Source: Terrilactibacillus sp. S3-3 (lineage in GTDB: Bacteria > Bacillota > Bacilli > Bacillales > Sporolactobacillaceae). Taken from it: 64,000 nucleotides of DNA. Shown piece by piece: positions 45,143-54,371 of this stretch; within the stretch, counting starts at the first letter, position 1, and every line of letters starts with the position of its first letter. A program made the position numbers and the translations under genes. The notes beneath the pieces were generated by a model that did no database searches, was not told where the DNA came from, and worked only from the letters and a program-made list of their open reading frames with translations. The stretch is taken from positions 1,364,001 through 1,428,000 of the forward strand of contig CP129291.1 of assembly GCA_030437565.1 (NCBI GenBank), read 5' to 3'.

Positions 45143-45216
45143 GGACCCTTAGCTCAGTTGGTTAGAGCAGACGGCTCATAACCGTCCGGTCGTAGGTTCG
45201 AGTCCTACAGGGTCCA
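45143..45216 (+). tRNA. tRNA-Ile2 (anticodon CAT, lysidine type)
   Basis: Acceptor GGACCCT/AGGGTCC, anticodon loop CTCATAA. The body matches the B. subtilis CAT tRNA that TilS converts to AUA-reading tRNA-Ile, and differs from the elongator and initiator Met tRNAs in the same array. The assignment to Ile2 is by similarity. Confidence 0.82.
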
Positions 45217-45238
45217 CTAATTGAATGTTTTTGTATGC

Positions 45239-45317
45239 GGAGGAATACCCAAGTCCGGCTGAAGGGATCGGTCTTGAAAACCGACAGGGGCTTCACGGCT
45301 CGCGGGGGTTCGAATCC

Positions 45318-45328
<11 letters not shown>
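45239..45328 (+). tRNA. tRNA-Ser (anticodon TGA)
   Basis: Class II tRNA with a long variable arm, 90 nt; acceptor GGAGGAA/TTCCTCC, anticodon loop TCTTGAAAA. CCA encoded at 45329-45331. Confidence 0.94.
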
Positions 45329-45419
<91 letters not shown>

Positions 45420-45445
45420 GAAAATTAAATTTTTACTATAGCAAG

Positions 45446-45480
45446 AAAAGGCAGCGGATTCGTTTCCGTTGCCTTTTCCT
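45446..45480 (+). terminator. Intrinsic terminator of the tRNA array
   Basis: AAAAGGCAGCGGA-TTCGT-TTCCGTTGCCTTTT stem-loop with T-rich end. Confidence 0.85.
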
Positions 45481-45541
45481 CGTCCAAGCTTTATTTTTGT
45501 TATCAGTTCAGTACGGACACAAGGTGTTCAAATGGACGCAT

Positions 45542-45607
45542 AAGGAGTCCCTTGTATGTTTGGTTGTTTCAAATTAATCATACCAAGGATTGACTCCTTT
45601 TTTTCAT
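45542..45607 (+). terminator. Long hairpin terminator in the diverged sodA-leader copy
   Basis: AAGGAGTC (45542-45549) pairs with GACTCCTT (45592-45599) and CCTTGTATG with CATACCAAGG, followed by seven or more T. The 5' arm contains the AAGGAG that corresponds to the sodA ribosome-binding site in the right-hand copy. Confidence 0.75.
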
Positions 45608-45707
45608 TCTCTTTTTTTAATCAATGAGTGAAAAAAGAGAATCTGTGAAAACACTAACCGTTCAAGGATAATCAGTAATTAATGCTGTGTTTAAATAACA
45701 AAATGAT

Positions 45708-46745
45708 TTACTCATTAGAACTAGCCCATGAAAATATTGCGCTAGAATCAGTTGGCGTTGTTAAATCAGCGCCATAGGTAGCTGTACTATTAACAGATTA
45801 ATCTGCCGATTATTTGGATTCATTACTGGTCCACCACTCATACCAGACGTAACATACGCATTATGCTCGATAATACCAGAGAATTTGTTAACAATTTTTC
45901 CTGAGCTTTTATACATATAATAATAATAGTATCCACTAGGGCTCTTAAAACTTTTATCACCTGGATAACCAACTGAATCGATACTGTCGTTTACGCTAGA
46001 TGTAAATGCCAGCGGTAGTTGATTTGGAAAACTTGTTGATGTTGCTAAATTAATTACTGCAAAATCATATGGTATTTGCTCACCGGATAAGTAACCTGGT
46101 TTTGGAGCTGTAGAATTTATAAACCCTGCAGGAGTATACGCTGTTGTTGTAGATTCACCACCATAGGGTAAATCATATCCATTTTCTGCTGGATAAACAG
46201 CCCACATTTGATAATATTTATGATAATACGAATCATAAACACAATGAACTGCTGTAAGGACTGTGTTTCTATCAATAAACGAACCTGTACACGAAACCGT
46301 ATTGCCCATCTGTGAAGTCAATTTGTGCTACCGCATTATACGGATAAACAGTTGTAGGGTTTATCAAGATTCTATTATCCGTGATAAGTGGTTGAACGTA
46401 TTTTGTAGTAGAATTAAAACCGACTTTTTTTATTGGTGCTGAAGACTTATATCTTATTATGTCTCCTTGAGAACCTACTGAATCATATGGCGAGGAGTTT
46501 TTTAGATATTGTTTAAATTGCTTCACATTAGCATTTTTTACTGGGTTTTTAGTTTTTTTAATGGCATCTAGTAGTTTTTGCAGGCGGTGTGTATCAATTT
46601 TAGGAGGTTTAACATTAAATATTTGATCATTAGGATTTAGAGTTTTAGAATCTGCAGCTTGTGTGCTCAGTGACCAAGAGAAAAATAATAAAAAAGACAA
46701 TATCAAACAGTATCTTAGCTTATGTCCCGCATTTTCTCCCTCCAT
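45708..46745 (-). CDS. Secreted trypsin-like serine protease (V8/glutamyl endopeptidase type)
   Basis: About 345 residues. Signal peptide (LRYCLILSFLLFFSWSLSTQA), a propeptide-like region, then an S1B-type domain with the catalytic triad: His in VLTAVHCVYD, Asp in IPYDFAVINLA, Ser in TSGMSGGPVMNP. One break near 46318 and one near 45800; the second frame gives a C-terminus GADLTTPTDSSAIFSWASS and a stop at 45708. Start at 46745 is provisional. The gene is clearly richer in A/T than its surroundings and lies inside the tRNA-bounded island, suggesting transfer. Confidence 0.82.
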
Positions 46746-47146
46746 GATTGACTTATTGTCGGAATTATGAAACTATTATATCACAAGAAAATACTAATTA
46801 AAATAATATTCTATAATTTCTATATATTTATATAAATATTAAAATATAGTCTTTTCTATATGTCATGCAGATAATCGCTCGGGACGATAATAATTCAAGG
46901 GATTAATGATGGGATATTGGGGACAGATTACTGGTGTCTGAATATTTTGATAAAGGCGTTGGCTGATTCTTTCTGCCCGTTACGTTGCTTTTGTAACAAA
47001 TTGAATGGGCGGTAATTCTGGTCAAGTACAGACGGATCCTCAATCTGAACTGACTTACTCTCATCACGTGTCAACGACATTTAATTTAATCTTAGTTTGT
47101 TAGCCTTTTAGGTATAAACACTCAGTTATTAGGGGGGAAAACTGCT
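46746..47146 (+). other. Gene-free stretch inside the island
   Basis: About 400 bp of mostly A/T-rich sequence. A short open piece around 46915-47010 may be a decayed gene but I cannot name it. AGGGGGGAAA at 47131-47140 is the ribosome-binding site of the lipoprotein gene. Confidence 0.4.
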
Positions 47147-47344
47147 ATGAAAAAGATCATATTTCTTTTTGTCTGTTTTTTTTTTTCTGCTGGTTTCTTG
47201 CAGCAGTCCGCCGACTCATAAAATGGTAGATCCAAAAAGTGCTATTAAACACATTAATGTAACAATAAAAATTATTGATGAGAAAAATAAATAGATATAT
47301 ATATATGGTATCAATAATGTCAAATGGAAGTACTGTATCCAAAG
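47147..47344 (+). pseudogene. Lipoprotein gene, 5' part, interrupted by IS256-type element
   Basis: ATG 47147 gives MKKIIFLFVCFFF; after a T-run indel (47167-47178) the frame reads LLVSCSSPPTHKMVDPKSA, a lipobox (LVSC) with lipidation cysteine. After another shift in the (AT)n stretch at 47292-47305 it reads MVSIMSNGSTVSK and stops at the insertion sequence. Removing the element and one copy of the 13-bp repeat joins it in frame to the part at 48858. RBS AGGGGGGAAA. Function unknown. Confidence 0.72.
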
Positions 47345-47392
47345 GTCAAGTCTTTTTTTATGTGTAAATTCACCTTAGCTAAGATAGAGTGA

Positions 47393-48628
47393 TTATCCTG
47401 GATAAAGAGTTGTTACGTTACTCGAACGATCAGGTGATTTTGGCTGTTTGGCCCTCCATTCAAAATAGTCTTCCATTTTCAGATAGTGGCGTCCTTCTAT
47501 CCATTTTTCGTCCTTCTCCATGAGAACAGAGCCCATCAGACGAATCACAGATTGGCGGTTAGGGAAAATACGGATAACCCGTTCCCGACGGCGAAATTCC
47601 TCATTGAGCCGTTCCATCCCGTTAGTTGTCCGGAGGCGACGTCGATAGGGTTCTGGTAGAGGAAGCACCGCCGTCACGTCATCAAAGGCATCCTCCACAA
47701 GCTCCGTCACTTTTGGTGCTTTGTCCTGATAATCCTTTAGAAAAGCATTAAGCAAGGTTCGAGCGACTTCCAGATTCGGCGTATAGAGAATCGCCTTCAC
47801 TTGTTCGGTTCCTTCGCTTTTGAGAGCTTTTGGCAACCGATCATGGACATTGCGCAGGAAGTGAGCCTGACACCGCTGCCAAGTAGCCCCTTGAAACGCT
47901 TTTTGAACCGCACTCACGAGACCGCCGTGGTCATCGCTGATCACCATGTCAACGCCTTTTAGACCGCGTGATTTCAGCCAGTCAAAATAATTTTTCCAGG
48001 CGTCGGTGCTTTCGCTGTCATCGATTTTCAGACCTAGAATCGTTCGGTATCCTTTGTCGTTGATACCGTAGCTGATCAGCACGCCACAGGAGCGGACACG
48101 CCCGTTTTCTCGTACCTTCGTATAAACCGCATCAACGAATAGGAACGGATAGTTGCCCCTCAAAGGACGGTTATTCCAGCCTTTAACCACTGGATCCAGC
48201 TGCCCGCAAAGATCCGATACAGTCGTTTTCGAAAAGTCTGTGCCACAAAGCTCTTCAGTAATTTGACTTACGCGACGTGTGGAGACGCCGTTAATAACCA
48301 TCTCCATTAGGGATAGAACCAGCGCCTGCTCACTGCGCTGGTAACGCTTAAAGAGATCAGTAGAAAAATGGCCATTACGCAGGCGGGGAACATTGAGTGA
48401 AAGAGTACCCACGCGCGTCTTGAGTTGACGGGGATACGAGCCGTTACGGTAGTCCGTCCGTGCCTCACTGCGTTCGTACTTTTCGGCGCTCACCTGCTCG
48501 CCGGCCTGTGCTTTTAAAACTTGATTTAAAATCGTCTCCAAAAGGATATTCATGCCCGATTCTTTAGAATTACCAAGAAATAATTGATGCAAAAGTTGCT
48601 CATCTAGAGTAATCTGTAATTGAGTCAT
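47393..48628 (-). CDS. IS256-family transposase
   Basis: Intact, 411 residues, mutator-type DDE transposase: first Asp in FLFVDAVYTKV, second in VDMVISDDHGG, the C/H pair in WQRCQAHFLRNV, and the catalytic Glu in NGMERLNEEFRRRERVIRIF. RBS GGAGAGATTTCGGG lies before the start at 48628. It is one of the few long genes in the window with no frame break, so the element is probably functional. Confidence 0.95.
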   Translation of the reverse strand: MTQLQITLDEQLLHQLFLGNSKESGMNILLETILNQVLKAQAGEQVSAEKYERSEARTDYRNGSYPRQLKTRVGTLSLNVPRLRNGHFSTDLFKRYQRSEQALVLSLMEMVINGVSTRRVSQITEELCGTDFSKTTVSDLCGQLDPVVKGWNNRPLRGNYPFLFVDAVYTKVRENGRVRSCGVLISYGINDKGYRTILGLKIDDSESTDAWKNYFDWLKSRGLKGVDMVISDDHGGLVSAVQKAFQGATWQRCQAHFLRNVHDRLPKALKSEGTEQVKAILYTPNLEVARTLLNAFLKDYQDKAPKVTELVEDAFDDVTAVLPLPEPYRRRLRTTNGMERLNEEFRRRERVIRIFPNRQSVIRLMGSVLMEKDEKWIEGRHYLKMEDYFEWRAKQPKSPDRSSNVTTLYPG

Positions 48629-48739
48629 CCCGAAATCTCTCCTTTAGAATTGGTTTGGTTAACTCTATTCTAACTAAGATGACGGGCTCTGGCTCATTTT
48701 CTATGAAAAAAATGAAAGAGACGAGTAAATAAAATCCTG

Positions 48740-48783
48740 CTGTTTTTCTGGAGGGGGCTGGCCAGCCCCCTCCAGAAAAACAG
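48740..48783. repeat. Perfect 44-bp palindrome inside the insertion sequence
   Basis: Twenty-two bases from CTGTTTTTCTGGAGGGGG.. to the centre TGG|CCA are exactly mirrored, ending CAGAAAAACAG-like. GC-rich core with T and A flanks, i.e. a two-way terminator. It lies between the transposase start and the right end of the element and could stop read-through into the transposase. Confidence 0.9.
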
Positions 48784-48857
48784 AAACCCGGTCTACATTT
48801 TTCTCATATTCAGTTAACCCTTTTTACACAATTATACTGGCTCAACTGTATCCAAAG

Positions 48858-49105
48858 ATATTATTGCTATACCATTCGATAAAAAAATTATAGTGAACAA
48901 GAAAGAATTTACCTTGGACCTTGATATGGGGCGAACTTATTTAATTGAGGTCTCTCCATCATATACAAACAATATAAAGGAATACTTGTATGGCAAGAGA
49001 GATACATTTAACAAACAACTCAATTCTTCTCCAGCAACGCAAAGAAAGCAAATAACACCAAGTGCAAATAATAAACAACTAACATTTGTTATTAAATATT
49101 TATAG
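48858..49105 (+). pseudogene. Lipoprotein gene, 3' part, after the insertion sequence
   Basis: Open from the repeat boundary: DIIAIPFDKKIIVNKKEF, then LDLDMGRTYLIEVSPSY and a tail PATQRKQITPSANNKQLTF ending at TAG 49103-49105. No start of its own with an RBS. It reads in frame with the SNGSTVSK end of the 5' part once the element is removed. No domain recognised. Confidence 0.72.
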
Positions 49106-49650
49106 GTAATATTCAAACGGCGTCGGTGTGAAGTGAAGTAAGAACTCAGTATTTCATCTTCGTATAGGCCATGAAATATTAGAAAGAAATCAATTATTCA
49201 TGAAATCATGAAAACTAAGAAATCCCCCAAGAATGATAAAAAAGTTTTTATTTCAAGCGGATAAGATAAAGCGAGTGAAGAGCGTTCAGATTTTATGATT
49301 GATTGGAGTAGAAACAAGCGTTCTGTTTCCGGTGATCTGTTATTGCCATTCTTAATGTCAGTTAATCTGCCCTACGAACGTGTCATTGAATAATGTGTAA
49401 AGTAAACAAAAAACTAGTCAAATAAAAAGAACAAGGCGCTTGAGATTATAATGTCATTAAACTCTTTTTGGCAATGATATGGACTCATATGGAGGAGTAG
49501 CTAGAATGTATCACTTCCATTTTTGATCTGATTTTTTAATCGGGGTGTATGAATTTTCTTGAGTTACGGTATAATTATTTATGTCAGAACGCTGATGGCC
49601 TAATAAACGCTGATACAATAGGTGAAATGCTTGTTTAGTTGGGGGGCGGA
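49106..49650 (+). other. Gene-free or decayed stretch in the island
   Basis: A/T-rich, about 545 bp. A 40-codon open piece near 49274-49393 (DFMIDWSRNKRSVSGDLLLPFL..NLPYERVIE) looks coding-like but is not recognised. It may be what remains of a gene. Confidence 0.35.
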
Positions 49651-49756
<106 letters not shown>

Positions 49757-49788
49757 AAAAATAATTTTTTGCTGCATAACGTGAAAAA

Positions 49789-49823
49789 GACAGCGGTATG
49801 AGATCCGCTGTCTGTTTTTTTTT
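49789..49823 (+). terminator. Terminator after tRNA-fMet copy 2
   Basis: GACAGCGG-TATGAGAT-CCGCTGTC then TG and nine T. Confidence 0.88.
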
Positions 49824-49834
49824 GAGCTTTATAT

Positions 49835-49863
49835 TTGTAATCGAATACGACATTTGCTATCTT
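49835..49863 (+). promoter_or_regulatory. Likely sodA promoter
   Basis: TTGTAA at 49835-49840, 17-bp spacer, TATCTT at 49858-49863, about 55 bp upstream of the sodA start. Confidence 0.5.
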
Positions 49864-49870
49864 TTCAATA

Positions 49871-49887
49871 CGGACACACATTGTCCG
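49871..49887. promoter_or_regulatory. Palindrome at the sodA transcription start
   Basis: CGGACA-CACAT-TGTCCG, a perfect 6-bp inverted repeat with 5-bp spacer, just after the predicted start. A repressor operator is possible. The left copy of the region keeps TACGGACACA at 45513 but not the right arm. Confidence 0.45.
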
Positions 49888-49917
49888 GTAAAATCACTTA
49901 CATAAGGAGGAACTGAT

Positions 49918-50532
49918 ATGTCGAAGTACGAACTCCCGGACTTGCCTTATGCCTATGATGCACTTGAGCCTTATATCGATGCCGAAACAATGAAGATTCA
50001 CCATGATAAACACCATGCCACTTATGTCAATAATCTGAATGCCGCTTTGGAGGGCCATGACGAGCTTTCCAGAAAATCGGTAGAAGAACTAATTAGCGAT
50101 TTGGCCGCTGTCCCGGAATCTATCCGGACGGCTGTCAGAAATAACGGCGGCGGCCACGCGAATCACAGCCTTTTCTGGACAATATTGAGCGCAAACGGCG
50201 GCGGTTCGCCGACGGGGGCAGCTCTGGACGCCATTTCCGGTAAATTCGGCAGCTATGACGCTTTCAAAGACGAATTTTCGAAAGCGGCGGCCGGACGCTT
50301 TGGTTCCGGTTGGGTGGCGTGGCTCGTTGTGGACAGCGGCGAGCTCTCGATCACGAGTACGCCAAACCAGGATTCCCCGCTTTCAGAAGGCAAAACGCCG
50401 ATTCTCGGCATTGATGTTTGGGAACATGCTTACTATCTAAAATATCAAAACAGGCGCCCTGAATATATCGAAGCCTTCTTTAACATCATCAATTGGGATG
50501 AAGTGAACAGGCGATTCGCTGCCGCAAAATAA
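49918..50532 (+). CDS. sodA: Superoxide dismutase (Mn/Fe family)
   Basis: Intact, 204 residues. Metal ligands: His in [14 protein letters not shown], His in [11 protein letters not shown], Asp and His in [19 protein letters not shown]. Manganese is likely by analogy with B. subtilis SodA. ATG 49918 follows ATAAGGAGGAACTGAT. In B. subtilis sodA also lies between the yqfZ and yqgE genes. Confidence 0.96.
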   Translation: MSKYELPDLPYAYDALEPYIDAETMKIHHDKHHATYVNNLNAALEGHDELSRKSVEELISDLAAVPESIRTAVRNNGGGHANHSLFWTILSANGGGSPTGAALDAISGKFGSYDAFKDEFSKAAAGRFGSGWVAWLVVDSGELSITSTPNQDSPLSEGKTPILGIDVWEHAYYLKYQNRRPEYIEAFFNIINWDEVNRRFAAAK

Positions 50533-50601
50533 GAATGACCGGATTGAATGACAGTCGGCAGCGGACTGAAGGAAAATGAGCAAATAAGTACGGAACAAGA
50601 A

Positions 50602-50638
50602 AGCCGCGTGGAATTTATTCTGCATGCGGCTCTTTTTT
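50602..50638 (+). terminator. Intrinsic terminator after sodA
   Basis: AGCCGCGTG...CATGCGGCT stem followed by seven T. Confidence 0.85.
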
Positions 50639-50711
50639 TATGTTTTTAAACATGCAAAGACGGGAAATAGTTGAATAGTCACGGTTTAATTTGAGAAACT
50701 AATAGACCACT

Positions 50712-50810
50712 CCATTTGAGTTGAAGTCGTTCCATTCTGAGTATAAGTCGTCCCGTTTGAGGTGAAGTCGCTCCATTTTGGATAGAAGTCATCCCGTTTA
50801 AGTTTGAGAG
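50712..50810. repeat. Degenerate 20-21-bp tandem repeat array
   Basis: Four full units at 50712-50731, 50732-50752, 50753-50772 and 50773-50793, plus a partial one, each of the form CC(A/G)TTTGAGnTGAAGTCGTn. On the minus strand the unit reads AAATGGAGCGACTTCA. No gene overlaps it. Confidence 0.85.
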
Positions 50811-51122
50811 GTCATGAAAATCATTTGGGTCAGTAAAAGAAGAAAAATAAAAAGTTGCCTGAATCGATAAAATCAACAGGAACAAGCTAAGGTTTTCCTT
50901 TCAAACCCATTTAATATTTTGAGCACAGGAACCGCCAGTTAAACAGAAGCATCCGAGGTTACCGGGCTCGGGGTCCGGCCATAATTAACATTGTTATCAC
51001 ATTTTAACCATAAATATTACCAAAAGCTGCTATACAATAATAGTGTGCGAATTGTCATACACAAACAGAATCACGGACGAAAATTGTTCGTAAACGATTA
51101 AGTATGGAATGGGGGGATTTGC
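50811..51122 (+). other. Gene-free stretch before the transhydrogenase operon
   Basis: About 310 bp without a gene. A TATACAAT box lies at 51031-51038 but no matching -35 is evident. The pntAA ribosome-binding site GGGGGG is at 51112-51117. Confidence 0.5.
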
Positions 51123-52351
51123 ATGAGCCTTGTTATATCTACTATTAAAGAAACATTGCCGGGGGAACGGCGAGTGGCGCTCGATCCTGCTGTCGCCGCG
51201 CGGTTTGTTACCGGGGGCACCCGAGTGTGTGTCGAATCCGGTGCTGGCAATCAGGCGTTTTTTACAGACGAAGCTTACAAAAAAGCGGGTGCCGAAATCG
51301 TCACGCGTGAGGGCCGTTAAAGAGGCTGATATCATTGCCGTTGTTCGCCGGCCGGATAAGGCACTGCTTGACAGTTTGAGGAAGGATCAGGTTCTAATCG
51401 GCCTTCTTGAGCCCCTCGTTAAACCGGATATTGCGAGTCAGCTCGCTGAAAAAGGGGTGACAGCCATTGCTTTCGAGCTTTTGCCGCGGACAGTGAGCCG
51501 GGCCCAAAGCATGGATGTTCTGAGTTCTCAGGCCAGCGTTGCCGGTTATAAAGCTGCGGTTGTAGCCGCGGATGCTTTCAGCCGGTATTTTCCAATGATG
51601 ATCACGGCTGCCGGCACGGCCAAACCGGCTCAGGTGCTCGTGCTGGGTACCGGCGTTGCCGGCCTTCAGGCGATCGGTACAGCCAAACGCCTCGGAGCGG
51701 TGGTCTCCGGTTACGACGTACGGCCGGCCTCACGCGGCGAAGTGGAGTCGCTCGGGGCGACATTCTTGACCACATCTGTGACCGGCGGGGCCGGCAGCGG
51801 CGGTTATGCCCGTGCGCTAACGGCTGAAGAACAGGCCGCCCAGCAAGCTGAACTGGCCGGCTATATTAAGAAGAACGATATCATCATTACGACTGCCCAG
51901 GTGCCTGGACGGAAACCACCGCTGCTCGTCAGTGAAGATATTGTGGCAGCGGCTACACCGGGCACCATATTCATTGATCTTGCGGCGAGCGAGCTGGGAG
52001 GCAATGTGGCCGGTTCCGAACCGGATAAGCGCGTTGTAACAAAAAACGGCGCGGTCATCATCGGTGCGGGTAATCTGGCTGCGGAATTGCCGGCTTCTTC
52101 CTCTTCAATGTATGCAAAAAATGTCCAGGCTGTCATCAATGACATTACAAAAGACGGTTCGCTGGATTTTAATATTGATGATGAGGTTCAAGGCGCCCTG
52201 GTTGTCAGCTATCATGGAGAGATTATCAGCAAGCGTGTTCGCGACGTACTCAATCTGCCTGAACGAAAACCGGCGGAAGCCGCCCGGCCTGCCGGCGAGT
52301 CAACCGCTGCTTCACAGGCGCCGGGGACGGCCTCCGGAAAGGGGGGACTGA
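51123..52351 (+). CDS. pntAA: NAD(P) transhydrogenase alpha-1 subunit (NAD-binding domain I)
   Basis: Domain I of proton-translocating transhydrogenase. About 408 residues: STIKETLPGERRVALDPA at the N-terminus, Rossmann motif VLGTGVAGLQAIGTAKRLGA, YDVRPASRGEVESLGA, TAQVPGRKPPLLV. ATG 51123; frame break near 51310. In the text the frame runs on into the next gene, but with one G fewer in the six-G run at 52341-52346 it ends GKGD-stop at 52349-52351, just before an RBS-preceded ATG. I therefore split it. Confidence 0.88.
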
Positions 52352-52356
52352 CTAAT

Positions 52357-52695
52357 ATGGACGCTTCTCTTTTTACCGATATTGCCATTTTCATTCTCAG
52401 CTTATTGGTCGGGTTCGAAGTCATCAGCAAAATTCCGTCGACATTGCATACGCCAATGATGTCGGGAGCGAATGCGATTCACGGTGTCGTTGTCGTCGGC
52501 GCGATTTTAATTGCCGCCGAAGCTCATACTTATACCGGATATATTTTAACATTCCTGGCCGCTTTTTTTGCCGCTATCAATGTGATTGGCGGCTATACCG
52601 TTACCGATCGGATGCTCTCGATGTTCAAAAAACCAAAGCCTCCGGCTGCGCCTGAAAAAAATGATGCGGCGGCTGACAAGGGGGCTTCCAAATGA
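52357..52695 (+). CDS. pntAB: NAD(P) transhydrogenase alpha-2 subunit (membrane domain II part)
   Basis: 112 residues with three to four membrane segments ([64 protein letters not shown]). The [12 protein letters not shown] loop is the family signature. ATG 52357 follows AAAGGGGGGACTGACTAAT. It overlaps pntB by 4 nt. As written it is continuous with pntAA, which I regard as a homopolymer artefact. Confidence 0.85.
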   Translation: MDASLFTDIAIFILSLLVGFEVISKIPSTLHTPMMSGANAIHGVVVVGAILIAAEAHTYTGYILTFLAAFFAAINVIGGYTVTDRMLSMFKKPKPPAAPEKNDAAADKGASK

Positions 52696-54118
52696 TGACC
52701 GGTCTCGAAACATTTGTGGCCTTTATTTACCTTGCTGCTGCTGTTTGTTACGTCATGGGACTGCACTTAATGCGTTCTCCGGCGACGGCGCGCGAGGCAA
52801 TCAATCTCTCTGCAGCCGGTATGGTCGGCGCGGTTGCCGTGACCTGTTTTGTCATCCTTTATAAGGGAACGGTGCGGCCGCTCGGCTGGGTTGCTTTAAT
52901 CGCCGGCCTGGTGCTCGGCGTTCTATATGGGGCCGTCAAAGCACGGACTGTTAAGATGACGGCTATGCCGCAGCTGGTCAGCCTGTTCAATGCCGTTGGC
53001 GGCGGTGCGGCAGCGACAATTGGAATTTTTGACTTTTTCCGTCAACAAATGGGTGCCCATTTGACACTCGCATTTTCCATTCCGATTGTTCTTGATGTCG
53101 TCATCGGGTCTGTGACTTTTGCCGGATCGCTGATAGCTACGGGCAAACTTGAAGGCAAAATAGCCGGAAAACCGATCACTTTTCCAGGCGCTAAAATATT
53201 GAATCTGATCATCGTCTTAGTGATTTTAGCAGCGGCAGTCTTGATCATCGGGACGCCGGCAAGTTACGGATATGTTCTACTTGCTCTTATCGCCAGCCTC
53301 ATTTTCGGCATTTTGATGGTGCTGCCGATCGGCGGCGCCGATATGCCTGTTGTGGTTTCCCTTTTGAACGCCTTTACAGGTCTCGCCGTTGCAATGGCCG
53401 GTTTCGTTATTAACAATCAGGTTTTGATTATTGCCGGCGCTCTAGTAGGGGCCGCAGGGACGATTCTGACTTTGCAAATGGCAGCGGCGATGAACCGTTC
53501 TGTCTGGAATATTATTGCCGGCGGTTTCGGTACCGGTGATTCCACGGGAACGGCGGCCGGCGCCGGAGATGTTCCAGTCAATGTGAAAGAAACGACCGCC
53601 GATGATGTCGGCCTGCAGCTGGCATACGCCCACAATGTCATGATCGTTCCCGGGTACGGGCTGGCCGCGGCTCAGGCTCAGCACGAATGCGCGGATCTGG
53701 CCAAACTGTTGACCGATAACGGTGTCAATGTCAATTATGCCATTCACCCTGTCGCCGGCCGGATGCCGGGGCACATGAATGTTCTGCTCGCTGAAGCCAA
53801 TGTCTTATACACAAATGAAACAACTGGAAGAGGCAAACAGCCTGTTTTGATACGACGGACGTCGCTTTAGTCATTGGCGCAAACGATGTCACTAATCCGG
53901 CTGCCCGCCGTTCCGGAACAGCGATCTCCGGCATGCCGATTTTGGATGTTGATCATGCAAAATCCATTATTGTGATCAAGCGTTCAATGAGTACCGGTTA
54001 TGCCGGCATTCAAAACGAACTGTTCACCAATCCGAAAACAAGCATGTTCTTCACCGATGCCAAGAAGGGTTTAGCAGCTCTTATCGCCGCAACAAAAGAA
54101 TATGTGAATCAGTTATAG
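52692..54118 (+). CDS. pntB: NAD(P) transhydrogenase beta subunit
   Basis: About 474 residues: nine or so membrane segments (domain II) followed by the NADP-binding domain III with [37 protein letters not shown] and [10 protein letters not shown]. Together with pntAA/pntAB it uses the proton gradient to reduce NADP+ with NADH. ATG 52692 overlaps the pntAB stop. Frame break near 53815. Confidence 0.95.
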
Positions 54119-54148
54119 ATAGACGATTGGGTCTTCTATAACGGAATA

Positions 54149-54188
54149 AAATAAGCGTCCTTGTTTCATTGGGACGCTTATTTTTATT
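54149..54188 (+). terminator. Intrinsic terminator after pntB
   Basis: AATAAGCGTCC...GGGACGCTTATT stem with T run. Confidence 0.88.
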
Positions 54189-54371
54189 TGCGATGAGTGG
54201 CGTCAGGAAGCCCACTTTAGAAGGGGTATCGGTAAATCATTTTTAGATTAAAAAAAGCGGTCGCCCTCTGCCTGATTTTTCGTCTTCTTTAAGATAATGT
54301 CCGGATCCCCCGTATATCTGCAATAAAGTAGCGCACACTATTTTAAAAAAAAAAAGTGGGGGGACGCCATT

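Larger units (their letters stand above)
47345..48844. mobile_element. IS256-family insertion sequence, about 1.5 kb
   Basis: Bounded by 13-bp direct repeats ACTGTATCCAAAG (47332-47344 and 48845-48857). Both ends carry a GTGTAAA core about 16-20 bp in from the tip (left ATGTGTAAATTC; right, on the minus strand, TTGTGTAAAAAG), like IS256-group terminal inverted repeats. Contains one intact transposase gene and a 44-bp palindrome. IS256-type elements usually duplicate 8-9 bp, so the exact tips are uncertain by a few bases. Confidence 0.88.
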
